Source: Caulobacterales bacterium 32-69-10
GTDB taxonomy: Bacteria > Pseudomonadota > Alphaproteobacteria > Caulobacterales > Caulobacteraceae
Assembly (NCBI GenBank): GCA_002280485.1
Contig: NCED01000071.1
Span: forward strand, 1 to 19,849
Reading direction: 5' to 3'
DNA: 19,849 nucleotides
This document shows, one piece after another, positions 1-7,154 of this stretch. The notes under the pieces are model-generated. The model was not told the DNA's origin. It saw nothing but the letters and a program-made list of their open reading frames with translations, and did not search any database. The translations under genes were made by a program, and so were the position numbers. Every line of letters starts with the position of its first letter. Position 1 is the first letter of the stretch.

Positions 1-131
1 GCAAGGTTGCCAATGTTGAGCTTGATGAGTTTTTGCCCTTCCTCTTCCATCTGCTTGGCACGTGCCATCACCGGGCCGCGAATGTCGTAGCACACGTTGT
101 TGAGTTTGGAAGACTTCAGTATCGGGTCCAT
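1..131 (-). CDS. alaA: AlaA-type alanine/glutamate-pyruvate aminotransferase, 5' fragment
   Basis: This is a partial gene running off the left edge. The minus strand reads 43 complete codons from an ATG at 131-129. The N-terminus contains SSKLNNVCYDIRGPV followed by MEEEGQKLIKLNIGNL, which is the conserved start of the AlaA/class I PLP-dependent aminotransferase family (alanine synthesis from pyruvate with glutamate as donor, cytosolic). The catalytic lysine and the rest of the PLP site lie outside the window. Base composition is distinctly less GC-rich than everything after about position 280, and the 'NIGNL' ending of the motif (rather than 'NIGNP') resembles betaproteobacterial members as I remember them. 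No clear ribosome binding site precedes the ATG. The family call is fairly sure; the taxonomic impression is inference. Confidence 0.8.
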   Translation of the reverse strand, partial: MDPILKSSKLNNVCYDIRGPVMARAKQMEEEGQKLIKLNIGNL

Positions 132-174
132 AGGGAGAGATTTTCGGGCGCAGGGGCCGGTAAAAAAGTGTGTT

Positions 175-204
175 ATCTTACATTGTCAGGGGCTTATGTA
201 GCAA
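175..204 (-). promoter_or_regulatory. possible sigma-70-like promoter for the alaA fragment
   Basis: On the minus strand TTGCTA (204-199) is followed after 18 bases by TAAGAT (180-175), a fair match to -35/-10 boxes, about 45 bases upstream of the alaA start. The surrounding 130-250 stretch is AT-rich for this window. No other gene is visible in 132-249. This rests on motif reading only. Confidence 0.25.
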
Positions 205-249
205 CGAAAGCCGCCTGTTATCCCTGAAAATCATCCAATCAAAACAACG

Positions 250-2776
250 ATGAAACTGCATCTCACACAAGCCGCAGGCAACCTGCTGCAAACTGTGGTC
301 AACAACACCGGGGTGATCGAGGCCAAGACCCTGCAGAACCGCAATGGCGTGGTCCGCCTCTCCGGCGGCCCGACCGGCGTGGTCGAAGTGGGCGGCGTCA
401 TCAATGTCTCGGGCGCTGACCTTGGCCAGACGGGCGGCGCGGTCACGGTCACGGGCGCCAACGTCGGCCTGTTCGGCGGCAGCATCGACGCCACCGGCGA
501 GGCCGGCGGCGGCCGTGTCCTGATCGGCGGCGACTTCATGGGCGGCAACGCAGCCGTTCCCAACGCCCTGGCGACCTATATGAGCACCGACTCCCGGATC
601 ACCGCCGATGCGGTGGGCGTCGGCGCCGGCGGCACGGTGGTGCTGTGGTCCGACGGCTCCACCCGCGCCGCGGGCGTCATCTCGGCGCGCGGCGGCGCGC
701 GCGGCGGCGACGGCGGCCTGGTCGAAACCTCCGGCCACTGGCTCGACGTGACCGGCGTGCGCGTCAACGCGGCGGCCGGGATGCAGGGCCTGTGGCTCCT
801 CGACCCCGCAGACGTGACGATCGGGACCGGCAATTTCAACGGAGTCTTCGTCAACGGCGTCTTCACCCCCAATGCTGGGGTCAGCGCCGCGACCATCGAC
901 GCCGGCGACCTGCAGGCCGCGCTGAACGGTGGGACCGACGTGGTCATCACCACCACCAACAACGGGGCCAGCGGCGCAGGCCTGGGCGACATCACCGTCG
1001 ACGCAGCCTTGACCTGGAACACCAGCCAGACCCTGACCCTGAACGCCGACAACAACATCATCGTCTCCGCCGGCTCGGCCATCACCGGCAGCACCCAGAA
1101 TTCCCAGATCGTGTTCAACGCCCAGAACGACATCCTCGTCGGGGCGGCGCTGGTCGCGAGCGCCCAGGGGACCAAGATCCTGCTGACCGCCGGCAATGAC
1201 ATCCTCGCCACCGCCGCCGTGACCGCCACCGGCCTCGACGCCGTTGTCGAGATGACCGCGGGCCGCGACATCAGCGTCGTCGCCGTCACCGCCGACGGCG
1301 GCGGGGCGGTCACCTCCATCGCCCTCCACGCCAACAACAACGTGACCGTGAACGACGCGCTCAACGCGGCCGGCGGCGTCATCATGCTGAGGGCCGACAG
1401 CGACGGCACCGGCCCGGGGCCCCTGGCCGGAACCGTGCTCTTCGCCGGTCCGGGGTTGGTCGGCTCATCGGCGACGACGGCGATCCGCTTCAATCCGGGG
1501 ACCTACGCCGCCACCCAGACCGAGATCGACAACTACGACGCCAAGGTGACCGGCGCCCTGGATGCGCGAGCCTGGGTCTTCCCGCTCGGGATCGACAAGC
1601 CCTATGACGGGACCACAGCGGCGACGCTGCAATTCAAGAATCCGCTCGCCGACAATCCCAACATCGGCAACACGGTCACCCTGGTCGCGGGCGCCGCCGC
1701 CTTCGACACCAAGGACGTCGGCGTGCTGAAGCCGATCACCTTCACGGGCTATACCCTGGGCGGGGCCGATATCGCCCGGTTCGCCCTGTTCTCCGACATC
1801 GGCGTCGCCGCCGGCGCCGGGACCACGACCGGGGCGATCACCCCGATCCCCCTGACCATCACCGCTGACGACCACGCCCCGAAGATGTACGGCTCCACCG
1901 TCACCTTCGCCGGGTCCGAGTTCTCCAGCGTCGGCCTGATCGCCGGCGAAACGGTCGCCAGCGTCAGCCTGACGAGCACGGGCGCCCCCCCGTCCGCCAC
2001 CGTCGGCGCCTACCTCCAAGACCGAAGGCGACACCTACCTGTTCTCCCCGACGGCTTTCACCTCGTCGGGCCTGCAGAACGGCGAGACCATCGGCTCGGT
2101 TACCGAGACCAGCGCCGGCGCGGCCGCGCCGGCTCCGGTCGGGACCTACGCCATCGTCGGCAGTAACGCCTCAGGCGGCACCTTCAACATCGCCAACTAC
2201 ACCACAACCTATGTGGACGGTTCGCTGGCGGTGACAGCCGCCGCGCCCCCGGCGCCGCCCGTCGTGACGCCGCCGGTCGTGACGCCGCCGGTAGTGACCC
2301 CGCCCGTGGTGACCCCGCCTGAGGTGACCCCGGTGACGACGACCCCCGTGGTCGGGATCGAGCCCGGCGTCACCCCGCCGCCGCCGACATCGGAAGTCGG
2401 ACCGTCCGTCGAGCCGACGCCCAGCGAGGGGTCCACGCCGGTCGGCGGACCGTCGACCACGGTAGCGGACGCGCCGAGCCTCGTGGCCACTTCGGTCCTG
2501 GCCAGCGAAGCCCTGACCGCCGCCGTCGTTGGTCGCAGCCAAGCCATGAGCGTGGTGGGAGGCGGGTCAGGACCGTTCACCGTCGTAGGCGACGGCGTGG
2601 CCATGCCCTTCGACGTCGCGGCCGCGCCGCAAGGGCCGGCGGTGGTCGCCCCCTTGGATGTCCCGCAAGCCGCCTTGGCTCCCCAGCCGCAGCCGGCAGC
2701 GGCGCCCGCGCCCGTTCGCCCCGCCCCAGCACCCTATACGCCGATCTACCGCGCGCCTAAGCAGGATCGCCACTAG
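250..2776 (+). pseudogene. filamentous-haemagglutinin-like exoprotein with YDG/MBG domains, 5'-truncated and frameshifted
   Basis: This is the body of a large secreted beta-helix protein of the FHA/two-partner-secretion type. The first ~190 codons show Gly/Val-rich repeats (NNTGVIEAKTLQNRNGVV, GGSIDATGEAGGGRVLIGGD) and the typical GGLVETSGHWLDV...GLWLLDPADVTIG segment. A YDG-type domain starts near codon 445 (DKPYDGTTAATL) and an MBG domain near codon 533 (PLTITADDHAPKMYG). The signal peptide and TPS haemagglutination domain are absent: the frame is open only from 202, and the first ATG (250) is probably not a native start. Frame 1 fails after about 2010. The protein clearly continues in frame 2 from about 2012 (TSKTEGDTYLFSPTAF, later FNIANYTTTYVDGSLAVT) to a TAG at 2774-2776. 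At the switch the end of one MBG unit and the start of the next are missing. The C-terminal ~180 codons are Pro/Val/Thr/Ala-rich. Cell-surface adhesion is inferred from family only. Confidence 0.8.
2261..2335 (+). repeat. 15-bp tandem repeat encoding Val-Val-Thr-Pro-Pro units
   Basis: Five consecutive 15-base units lie in frame 2 of the exoprotein gene. The first two are identical (gtcgtgacgccgccg), the next two differ at third positions, and the fifth is degenerate (Glu-Val-Thr-Pro-Val). They encode a short proline-rich linker typical of surface proteins. Unit number could vary between strains by slippage. Confidence 0.85.
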
Positions 2777-2778
2777 CC

Positions 2779-3423
2779 ATGGGGGACTCGCCCATCCCCG
2801 CTCGCCGCAGACGGTCGATGGTTCTGGCCCTGAGCCTTCTGGGGCCCTGGCTGGCGGCGACGCCGGCCCTGGCCCAGATGCCGGCGCATTCGCTGATGCT
2901 GGCGTGGATCCTCGAAGCGAAGGACAACGCCGGCGCGCCCTTCGTCATCGTCGACAAGAGCGGGGCCCAGATCATGGTCTTCGACGGCGCCGGCCGGCTG
3001 CAGGGCGCCTCGCCCGTGCTGCTCGGGTCGGCCAAGGGCGACGATTCAACCCCGGGGATCGGCGAGCGCAAGCTGTCGGAGATCGCCCCCGAGGAGCGCA
3101 CAACACCTGCCGGAAGGTTCGTCGCCGCCCTGGGACGCAACCTCGGCAAGGACGACGTCCTGTGGGTCGACTACGACACGGCCATCTCCATGCACCGGGT
3201 GATCACCGGCGGCGTCAAGGACCGGCGCCTGCAAAGGTTGGCCACCCCCTCCCCGCTCGACAACCGCATCTCCTACGGCTGCATCAACGTTCCGGTGGCC
3301 TTCTTCGAGCAGATCGTACGACCTGCCTTCCTGGCCACGGAGGGGGTCGTCTATGTGTTGCCCGAGACGAAGCCGATAAGCGAAGTCTTCGCCGCCTTGC
3401 CGGCCCACCCCGAGACCCGCTGA
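2779..3423 (+). CDS. L,D-transpeptidase (YkuD-type catalytic domain), exported
   Basis: The 214-residue protein has an N-terminal Arg-rich stretch and a hydrophobic signal peptide ending in ATPALAQ. The catalytic domain carries the family signature: His139 in SMHRVITGG and Cys168 in RISYGCINVP, the cysteine nucleophile that forms 3-3 peptidoglycan crosslinks or attaches proteins to peptidoglycan in the periplasm. The ATG at 2779 is 2 nt after the exoprotein stop, suggesting coupling. A second in-frame ATG at 2818 (MVLALSLLGPW) would give a more ordinary signal peptide and is a credible alternative start, and no strong Shine-Dalgarno distinguishes them. The gene is intact. Its close pairing with a surface exoprotein could mean a joint envelope role, but that is inference. 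Confidence 0.85.
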   Translation: MGDSPIPARRRRSMVLALSLLGPWLAATPALAQMPAHSLMLAWILEAKDNAGAPFVIVDKSGAQIMVFDGAGRLQGASPVLLGSAKGDDSTPGIGERKLSEIAPEERTTPAGRFVAALGRNLGKDDVLWVDYDTAISMHRVITGGVKDRRLQRLATPSPLDNRISYGCINVPVAFFEQIVRPAFLATEGVVYVLPETKPISEVFAALPAHPETR

Positions 3424-3563
3424 CGACAGCGGCCTTTCCGTCCGCCGCCCGCATGCCTTCACCTCTGCCATGACGATGCGGCCCTCGCGACCGGGCCCGG
3501 TGGTCAATCCGCTGGCGATGTTCTGAGGGTCAGGCATTATGGGCCGAGGGAAGGAGGCAGAAG

Positions 3564-4616
3564 ATGCTGACGTCTCGCCGACTCGCCATCCTCGCGACCT
3601 GTCTTAGCCTGGCCCTGCCGGCGGGCGCCGCGGCGCAGCGGGACGCCCCCGCCACCGCCCTGCGCAACCCTGTGGAGATCGCTGACGGCCGCCGGTTGAA
3701 CGTGGTCTGCGCCGGCGACCGCGGCCCCTCGATCATCTTCGCCAACGGGCTCGGCAGTTCCGTCCTCGACTGGCGGCAGGTGCAGGGGGAGGTGGCGCGC
3801 TTCGCCCGGGCGTGCGTCTACGACCGGGCCGGCTCCGGCTACAGCGATCCCTCGCCGCACCCCTCGTCGGCCAGTTTCGTGGTCGAGGACCTGAGGGCCT
3901 TGCTGGACAGGGGCTTCGTCAAGAAGCCGGTCGTCATCGTCGGCCATTCGGCGGGCGGCCTGTTCGCGACCCTTTACGCCGAGCGCTACCCGACCGACGT
4001 CGCCGGACTCGTGCTGGTCGATCCCTCGCTGACCAACCAGTTTCGCGACTGGACGCGCCGCTACCCCGCCCAGCGGCGCCGGACCCTGCCGATCCTGCAG
4101 AAGGGCAAGGCGCTGCTGGCCCGCTGCGCCCGGCTCGCCCAGGACGGGCAGCTGACCCTCGCCCGGCCTTCGATCTGCACCCGGGCGGTCGGCCTGTCCC
4201 CTGCCGGCGGCTATTCATCCGCCGAACTCGCCTACCTGTCCCACCAGGCCCTCAATCCCGCCTTTTACCAGACCCTGATCGCGGAGGAGGAGGCGGCCCT
4301 GCCGTTCAAGGGCGAGACGGATCAGAACTCGGTCGACGAGAGCCGGGAGCGGCAGTCGCTCGGCGACATCCCGGTGACCGTCCTCACCTCGGGGGTCAGG
4401 GGCATCAACGGCGTCTCGGCCACGCCGGAGGAGGAAGCGGCGTGGCGCGAGTTCTGGCGCGGCGGCCACGAGCGGCTGGCCCGCAAGTCGTCGCGCGGCC
4501 AGGCGGTGGAGCTGCCCAACGCCGGCCATCTGATCCAGAAGGACGATCCGGCCGCCGTGGTGGCGGCCATCCGCAAGGTGATCGCGCAGGGCGTGGCCGA
4601 GACTCGCCGCCGTTAA
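3564..4616 (+). CDS. secreted alpha/beta-hydrolase fold enzyme
   Basis: The 350-residue protein begins with a Sec signal peptide (LAILATCLSLALPAGAAAQ). The fold is shown by an N-terminal strand with oxyanion region (IIFANGLGSSVLDW), the segment ACVYDRAGSGYSDP, the nucleophile elbow GHSAGG with Ser129, and a C-terminal catalytic His322 in NAGHLIQ. The catalytic acid was not assigned with certainty. An excellent Shine-Dalgarno AAGGAGG lies at 3551-3557, 6 nt before the ATG, which fixes the start. The substrate cannot be read from the sequence; esterase, lipase and haloperoxidase-like members share this layout. The gene stands alone: 140 nt separate it from the transpeptidase and 58 nt from ctaG. 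Nothing recognisable lies in either gap beyond a weak bulged stem after the stop. Confidence 0.85.
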   Translation: MLTSRRLAILATCLSLALPAGAAAQRDAPATALRNPVEIADGRRLNVVCAGDRGPSIIFANGLGSSVLDWRQVQGEVARFARACVYDRAGSGYSDPSPHPSSASFVVEDLRALLDRGFVKKPVVIVGHSAGGLFATLYAERYPTDVAGLVLVDPSLTNQFRDWTRRYPAQRRRTLPILQKGKALLARCARLAQDGQLTLARPSICTRAVGLSPAGGYSSAELAYLSHQALNPAFYQTLIAEEEAALPFKGETDQNSVDESRERQSLGDIPVTVLTSGVRGINGVSATPEEEAAWREFWRGGHERLARKSSRGQAVELPNAGHLIQKDDPAAVVAAIRKVIAQGVAETRRR

Positions 4617-4674
4617 AGCGGCCCGCGCGGGAACTGCCCGGCCGCTGCCGACTTGAAAGGTCGAACTCTCAGCG

Positions 4675-5412
4675 TTGGAAACTCCTTTGACGACCTGGAT
4701 CCCCTACTGCGGCGCGGCGCCCCTTCCTGCGGAGGCATGGGGGCGCTGGAACCTCGACCCCGTCCTGCTGCTGGTCCTCGGCGCGGGCTTCGCCCTCACG
4801 ATGTGGCGCACGCAGGGCCGGGCGCGCCTTTTCGCCGGCTCCGCCTTCGCCGTGCTGGCCGTGGGGTTTGTCTCGCCCCTGTGCGCGCTCAGCTCGGCCC
4901 TGTTCTCGGCGCGGACCCTGCACCACCTGCTGCTGGTCTGCGCCGCCGCGCCCCTGCTGGCCTGGAGCCTGCCGCGCCTCGCGCCGGGACGGCTGGCCCT
5001 GGCGACCCTCGCCCAGACAGCGGTCTTCTGGATGTGGCACGCCCCGCCGGTCTACGGGGCCGCCCTGTCCCACGACGGCCTCTACTGGCTGATGCAGCTC
5101 AGCCTGCTGGCGTCGGCGATGTGGTTCTGGGCGGCGGTGCGCGCGGCGTCCGCGCCCGCAGCGGTCGCGGCCCTGCTGGCGGCCATGATCCAGATGGGGC
5201 TGCTGGGCGCGCTGATCACCTTCGCCGGCCAGGCCGTCTATGAACCCCATCTGCTGACCACCGCGCCCTGGGGCATGACGGCCCTGGAGGACCAGCAGGC
5301 GGCCGGCCTGATCATGTGGGCGCCGGCGGCGGCGGTCTATATGGCGGCGGCGCTCGTCATCCTCGGGCGGTGGCTCGGGCCCGACCGCGGCCTTGGGGCG
5401 CGAGCGGCGTGA
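4675..5412 (+). CDS. ctaG: CtaG-type cytochrome c oxidase assembly factor (caa3_CtaG family)
   Basis: This is a polytopic membrane protein of 245 residues with about six to seven hydrophobic helices. It matches the caa3-type CtaG family, which supports assembly of the copper/haem centres of caa3 oxidases. It is unrelated to Cox11, which is also called CtaG. Recognisable family segments are LHHLLLVCAAAPLLAW, AVFWMWHAPPVYGAAL and a long C-terminal helix pair after ALEDQQAAGLIMWAPAA; the histidines LHH and MWHAPP are the conserved ones. The start used is TTG at 4675 (then Glu-Thr-Pro-Leu); the only upstream purine run (AAAGG, about 4656-4660) is rather distant, so the start is uncertain. The 3' end overlaps the next gene by 4 nt (GTGA), indicating translational coupling. 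The nearby oxidase operon supports the call. Confidence 0.85.
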   Translation: METPLTTWIPYCGAAPLPAEAWGRWNLDPVLLLVLGAGFALTMWRTQGRARLFAGSAFAVLAVGFVSPLCALSSALFSARTLHHLLLVCAAAPLLAWSLPRLAPGRLALATLAQTAVFWMWHAPPVYGAALSHDGLYWLMQLSLLASAMWFWAAVRAASAPAAVAALLAAMIQMGLLGALITFAGQAVYEPHLLTTAPWGMTALEDQQAAGLIMWAPAAAVYMAAALVILGRWLGPDRGLGARAA

Positions 5413-6143
5413 TCGACCGGCTGATCGGCAATATCCTGGAGTGGGCGGCCGGCCACCACGACGAGGGCCGCTACTCCCCCGTCGCCATCGTCTTCCATTG
5501 GACGATGGCGGGCCTGACCTTTTTGCAGCTCGGGGTGGGGTGGTGGATGGGCCGCCTCGCGGCCGGTGGCGACAAGGTGTCCGCCTATTCGCTGCACTTC
5601 CTCATCGGGGTGGCGATGCTGATCCTCATCATCCTGCGCTTCGGATGGCGCACGCTGGCGCCGGGCCCCATCAACGACGCCGACAAGCCGGGGTGGGAGA
5701 GCATCGCCGCTCACATCACCCACTACGTCTTCTACGTCTGCCTGTTCGGCCTGCCCTTGACCGGCTGGGCGATGATCTCGGCGACCGCGCGCGAGCAGGA
5801 CCTGACCATCCTGGGCCTCCTGCCATGGCCGCTGATGCCGATGGGCGAGATGGCCAACCCGGACCTGTGGCTGATCGAGGCGGTTTCGGAGTGGCTGCAC
5901 TGGGGGCTGGTCGTCTCGATGTTGGCCATCATCCCCCTTCACGTGGTCGGGGCCCTGAAGCATCAGTTCATCGATAGGGACGACGTGCTTCACGGGATGC
6001 TGCCCATCGTTCCAGAGCCGACGCCGCGGCGGACACGCTGGCAGCGTCGGTATCGGGCGGTTGAGAAGCGGATTGCCGCCCTAGCCAGGCGGCTATGGCC
6101 TGGGCGTCCGGCGCAGACAGCTCGGAGACGGCGGCCGACATGA
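5409..6143 (+). CDS. cytochrome b561 family membrane protein
   Basis: The GTG start at 5409 overlaps the ctaG stop as GTGA. The 244-residue product has an N-terminal cytosolic lead (to PVAIVFHW) and four membrane helices. Candidate haem b ligands are His30 (FHW), His63 (SLHF), His102/His105 (HITHY), His164 (LHWG) and His178 in PLHVVGALKHQF, a pattern typical of bacterial b561. Family members pass electrons from quinol to periplasmic partners, and here the partner may be the neighbouring c-type cytochromes. The conserved domain ends near 6010 (HGMLPIVPEP). The remaining ~45 residues are Arg-rich (RRTRWQRRYRAVEKR...) and are read from DNA that on the other strand encodes the tail of the convergent cytochrome c, so the C-terminal extension is doubtful. 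The family call is firm; the exact end is not. Confidence 0.85.
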   Translation: MIDRLIGNILEWAAGHHDEGRYSPVAIVFHWTMAGLTFLQLGVGWWMGRLAAGGDKVSAYSLHFLIGVAMLILIILRFGWRTLAPGPINDADKPGWESIAAHITHYVFYVCLFGLPLTGWAMISATAREQDLTILGLLPWPLMPMGEMANPDLWLIEAVSEWLHWGLVVSMLAIIPLHVVGALKHQFIDRDDVLHGMLPIVPEPTPRRTRWQRRYRAVEKRIAALARRLWPGRPAQTARRRRPT

Positions 6144-6672
6144 CGCCCTTCGGGTCATTGCGCCGATGGACGTGCCGCCAGCGATCGATCTGCTCCAGCG
6201 TATAGGCGGCGGGCTGGCCGGCCAGGGACGGATTGGCCTCCCCTACCCCCTCACCCTGGTCCCCGTGGCAGATAGCGCAAGGCTCATAGGCCGCGGGCGC
6301 CACGGTCGCGGACACATCGCCCGCGGCCGGCGTCATGCGGGCGTAGTGGGCCGCGACTGCTCTCACGTCGGCGTCGGACAGGCGCTTGGCGATCGGCCCC
6401 ATCACCTTGTCGGCCCGCAGATCCTGGGCGTAGTCCGCCATCTGCTTTTGCAGGTAGCCGACGGGCATGCCGGCCAGGCGCGGAACGCTGACCCCGTCGC
6501 CGCGCCCGTCCAGCCCGTGGCAGGTGAAGCAGGCGGCGTCGGCCCCGTTCTCCCCGCCGCTCAGGGCGATCAGCTCGCCGGTGGCGGTGAAGGCGGCGCC
6601 GGTGCGGTTGGTCGGCCGGTCGCAACCGGCGGCGAACAGGAGACCAGCGAGGCTGAGAAGGGCGGCGCGCAC
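5968..6672 (-). CDS. diheme c-type cytochrome lipoprotein (cytochrome c4-like)
   Basis: The 234-residue protein begins at a GTG (6672) with a lipoprotein signal peptide, LAGLLFAAGC, placing Cys17 as the acylated residue. Two cytochrome c domains follow: CFTCH at residues 48-52 and CAICH at 132-136, each with a downstream Met (KVMGP and KGVMS) as likely axial ligand, the arrangement of c4-type cytochromes. It would sit at the outer face of the inner membrane and shuttle electrons to the oxidase. The second domain ends at about AIAAWLGRQ; the final ~35 residues (Ala/Ser-rich) overlap the b561 gene antisense by 176 nt. A GTG start is less certain than the family call. It is divergent from the oxidase operon, sharing a 107-nt promoter region containing a palindrome. 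Confidence 0.85.
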   Translation of the reverse strand: MRAALLSLAGLLFAAGCDRPTNRTGAAFTATGELIALSGGENGADAACFTCHGLDGRGDGVSVPRLAGMPVGYLQKQMADYAQDLRADKVMGPIAKRLSDADVRAVAAHYARMTPAAGDVSATVAPAAYEPCAICHGDQGEGVGEANPSLAGQPAAYTLEQIDRWRHVHRRNDPKGVMSAAVSELSAPDAQAIAAWLGRQSASQPPDTDAASVSAAASALERWAASREARRPYR

Positions 6673-6694
6673 CCCTGCCCAATACCGCGCGAGC

Positions 6695-6719
6695 GATGCG
6701 GTTCCTCAGGAACCGCATC
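6695..6719. repeat. perfect inverted repeat (12-bp arms, 1-nt centre) in the divergent cytochrome promoter region
   Basis: The left arm gatgcggttcct (6695-6706) and right arm aggaaccgcatc (6708-6719) are exact reverse complements around a single C. It lies between the two divergent starts (6672 minus, 6780 plus), with no T-run on either side, so a dimeric regulator site or a bidirectional promoter element is more likely than a terminator. It does not resemble the FNR/FixK box. The regulator is unknown. Confidence 0.75.
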
Positions 6720-6733
6720 CGCGGAAGAGGGTT
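6709..6733 (+). promoter_or_regulatory. possible EcfG/SigT-type general stress promoter for the oxidase operon
   Basis: GGAAC (6709-6713), in the right arm of the palindrome, is followed after 16 nt by GGTT (6730-6733). Alphaproteobacterial EcfG-family sigma factors (SigT in Caulobacter) recognise GGAAC, 16-17 nt, then C/G-GTT. The match is good but short, so chance is a real possibility. The minus-strand GGAAC in the left arm lacks an equally good partner. Confidence 0.35.
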
Positions 6734-6779
6734 GACCTTGACGAGGGGCCGAGGGGGCGATGCAGACATCACCAGATCG

Positions 6780-7154
6780 ATGGGCAATATGAGACTGCTC
6801 GCGCTCGCCGCGACCGGCCTGGTGGGCGCGTGCGCCCAGAACCCGGAGCCGCGCCGTGCCATCGCCGGCGCCGAGCCGAAACGCGGCCTGGCCGTGATCG
6901 AGCGGGTCGGCTGCGGGGCCTGTCACGACATTCCCGGCGTCTCGTGGCCCAAGGGCGCGACGGGCGGGCCGCTCGCCGCGTTCGGGGACCGTCCCTTTAT
7001 CGCCGGACGCCTGCCCAACCAGCCTCAGGTCCTGACGGCCTGGGTGCGCGACGCGCCCGCCCTGGCGCCGACCACGGCCATGCCGGCCATGCCGATCAAC
7101 GAAGCCGAAGCCCGCGACGTGGCGGCCTACCTCTACACGCTTCATGGCCGGTGA
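6780..7154 (+). CDS. monoheme cytochrome c lipoprotein, first gene of the caa3 oxidase operon
   Basis: The 124-residue product from the ATG at 6780 (or the ATG at 6789) has a lipoprotein signal, MRLLALAATGLVGAC, and one haem c motif, Cys45-Gly-Ala-Cys48-His49 (VGCGACHDIPG), with a Met in the TTAMPAMPIN segment as likely sixth ligand. The helical end (EARDVAAYLYTLHG) is typical of class I cytochromes c. The frame is open further upstream, to 6696, but that extension is Arg-rich, lacks family similarity and runs through the palindrome, so it was rejected. The gene overlaps subunit II by 11 nt, strongly suggesting cotranscription. The likely role is electron delivery to, or an accessory subunit of, the oxidase. 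Confidence 0.85.
   Translation: MGNMRLLALAATGLVGACAQNPEPRRAIAGAEPKRGLAVIERVGCGACHDIPGVSWPKGATGGPLAAFGDRPFIAGRLPNQPQVLTAWVRDAPALAPTTAMPAMPINEAEARDVAAYLYTLHGR

Noticed and set aside
178..1329. Long minus-strand open frame opposite the exoprotein
   Set aside because: Low-complexity Gly/Asp/Val composition, no domain, and it mirrors the well-supported plus-strand beta-helix gene; a high-GC shadow.
2261..2335. Tandem 15-bp repeat considered as a CRISPR or iteron array
   Set aside because: No spacers, the period is a codon multiple, and it lies in frame within a proline-rich protein tail.
2171..2542. Minus-strand frame with His/Arg/Gly repeats
   Set aside because: It is simply the reverse reading of the Val-Val-Thr-Pro-Pro tandem repeat.
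4618..4645. Bulged hairpin after the alpha/beta hydrolase stop
   Set aside because: The stem needs a 5-nt bulge and has no T-run, so it is too weak to call a terminator.
6696..6779. Upstream extension of the monoheme cytochrome start
   Set aside because: The extension is Arg-rich, would put the signal peptide inside the protein and runs through the palindrome.
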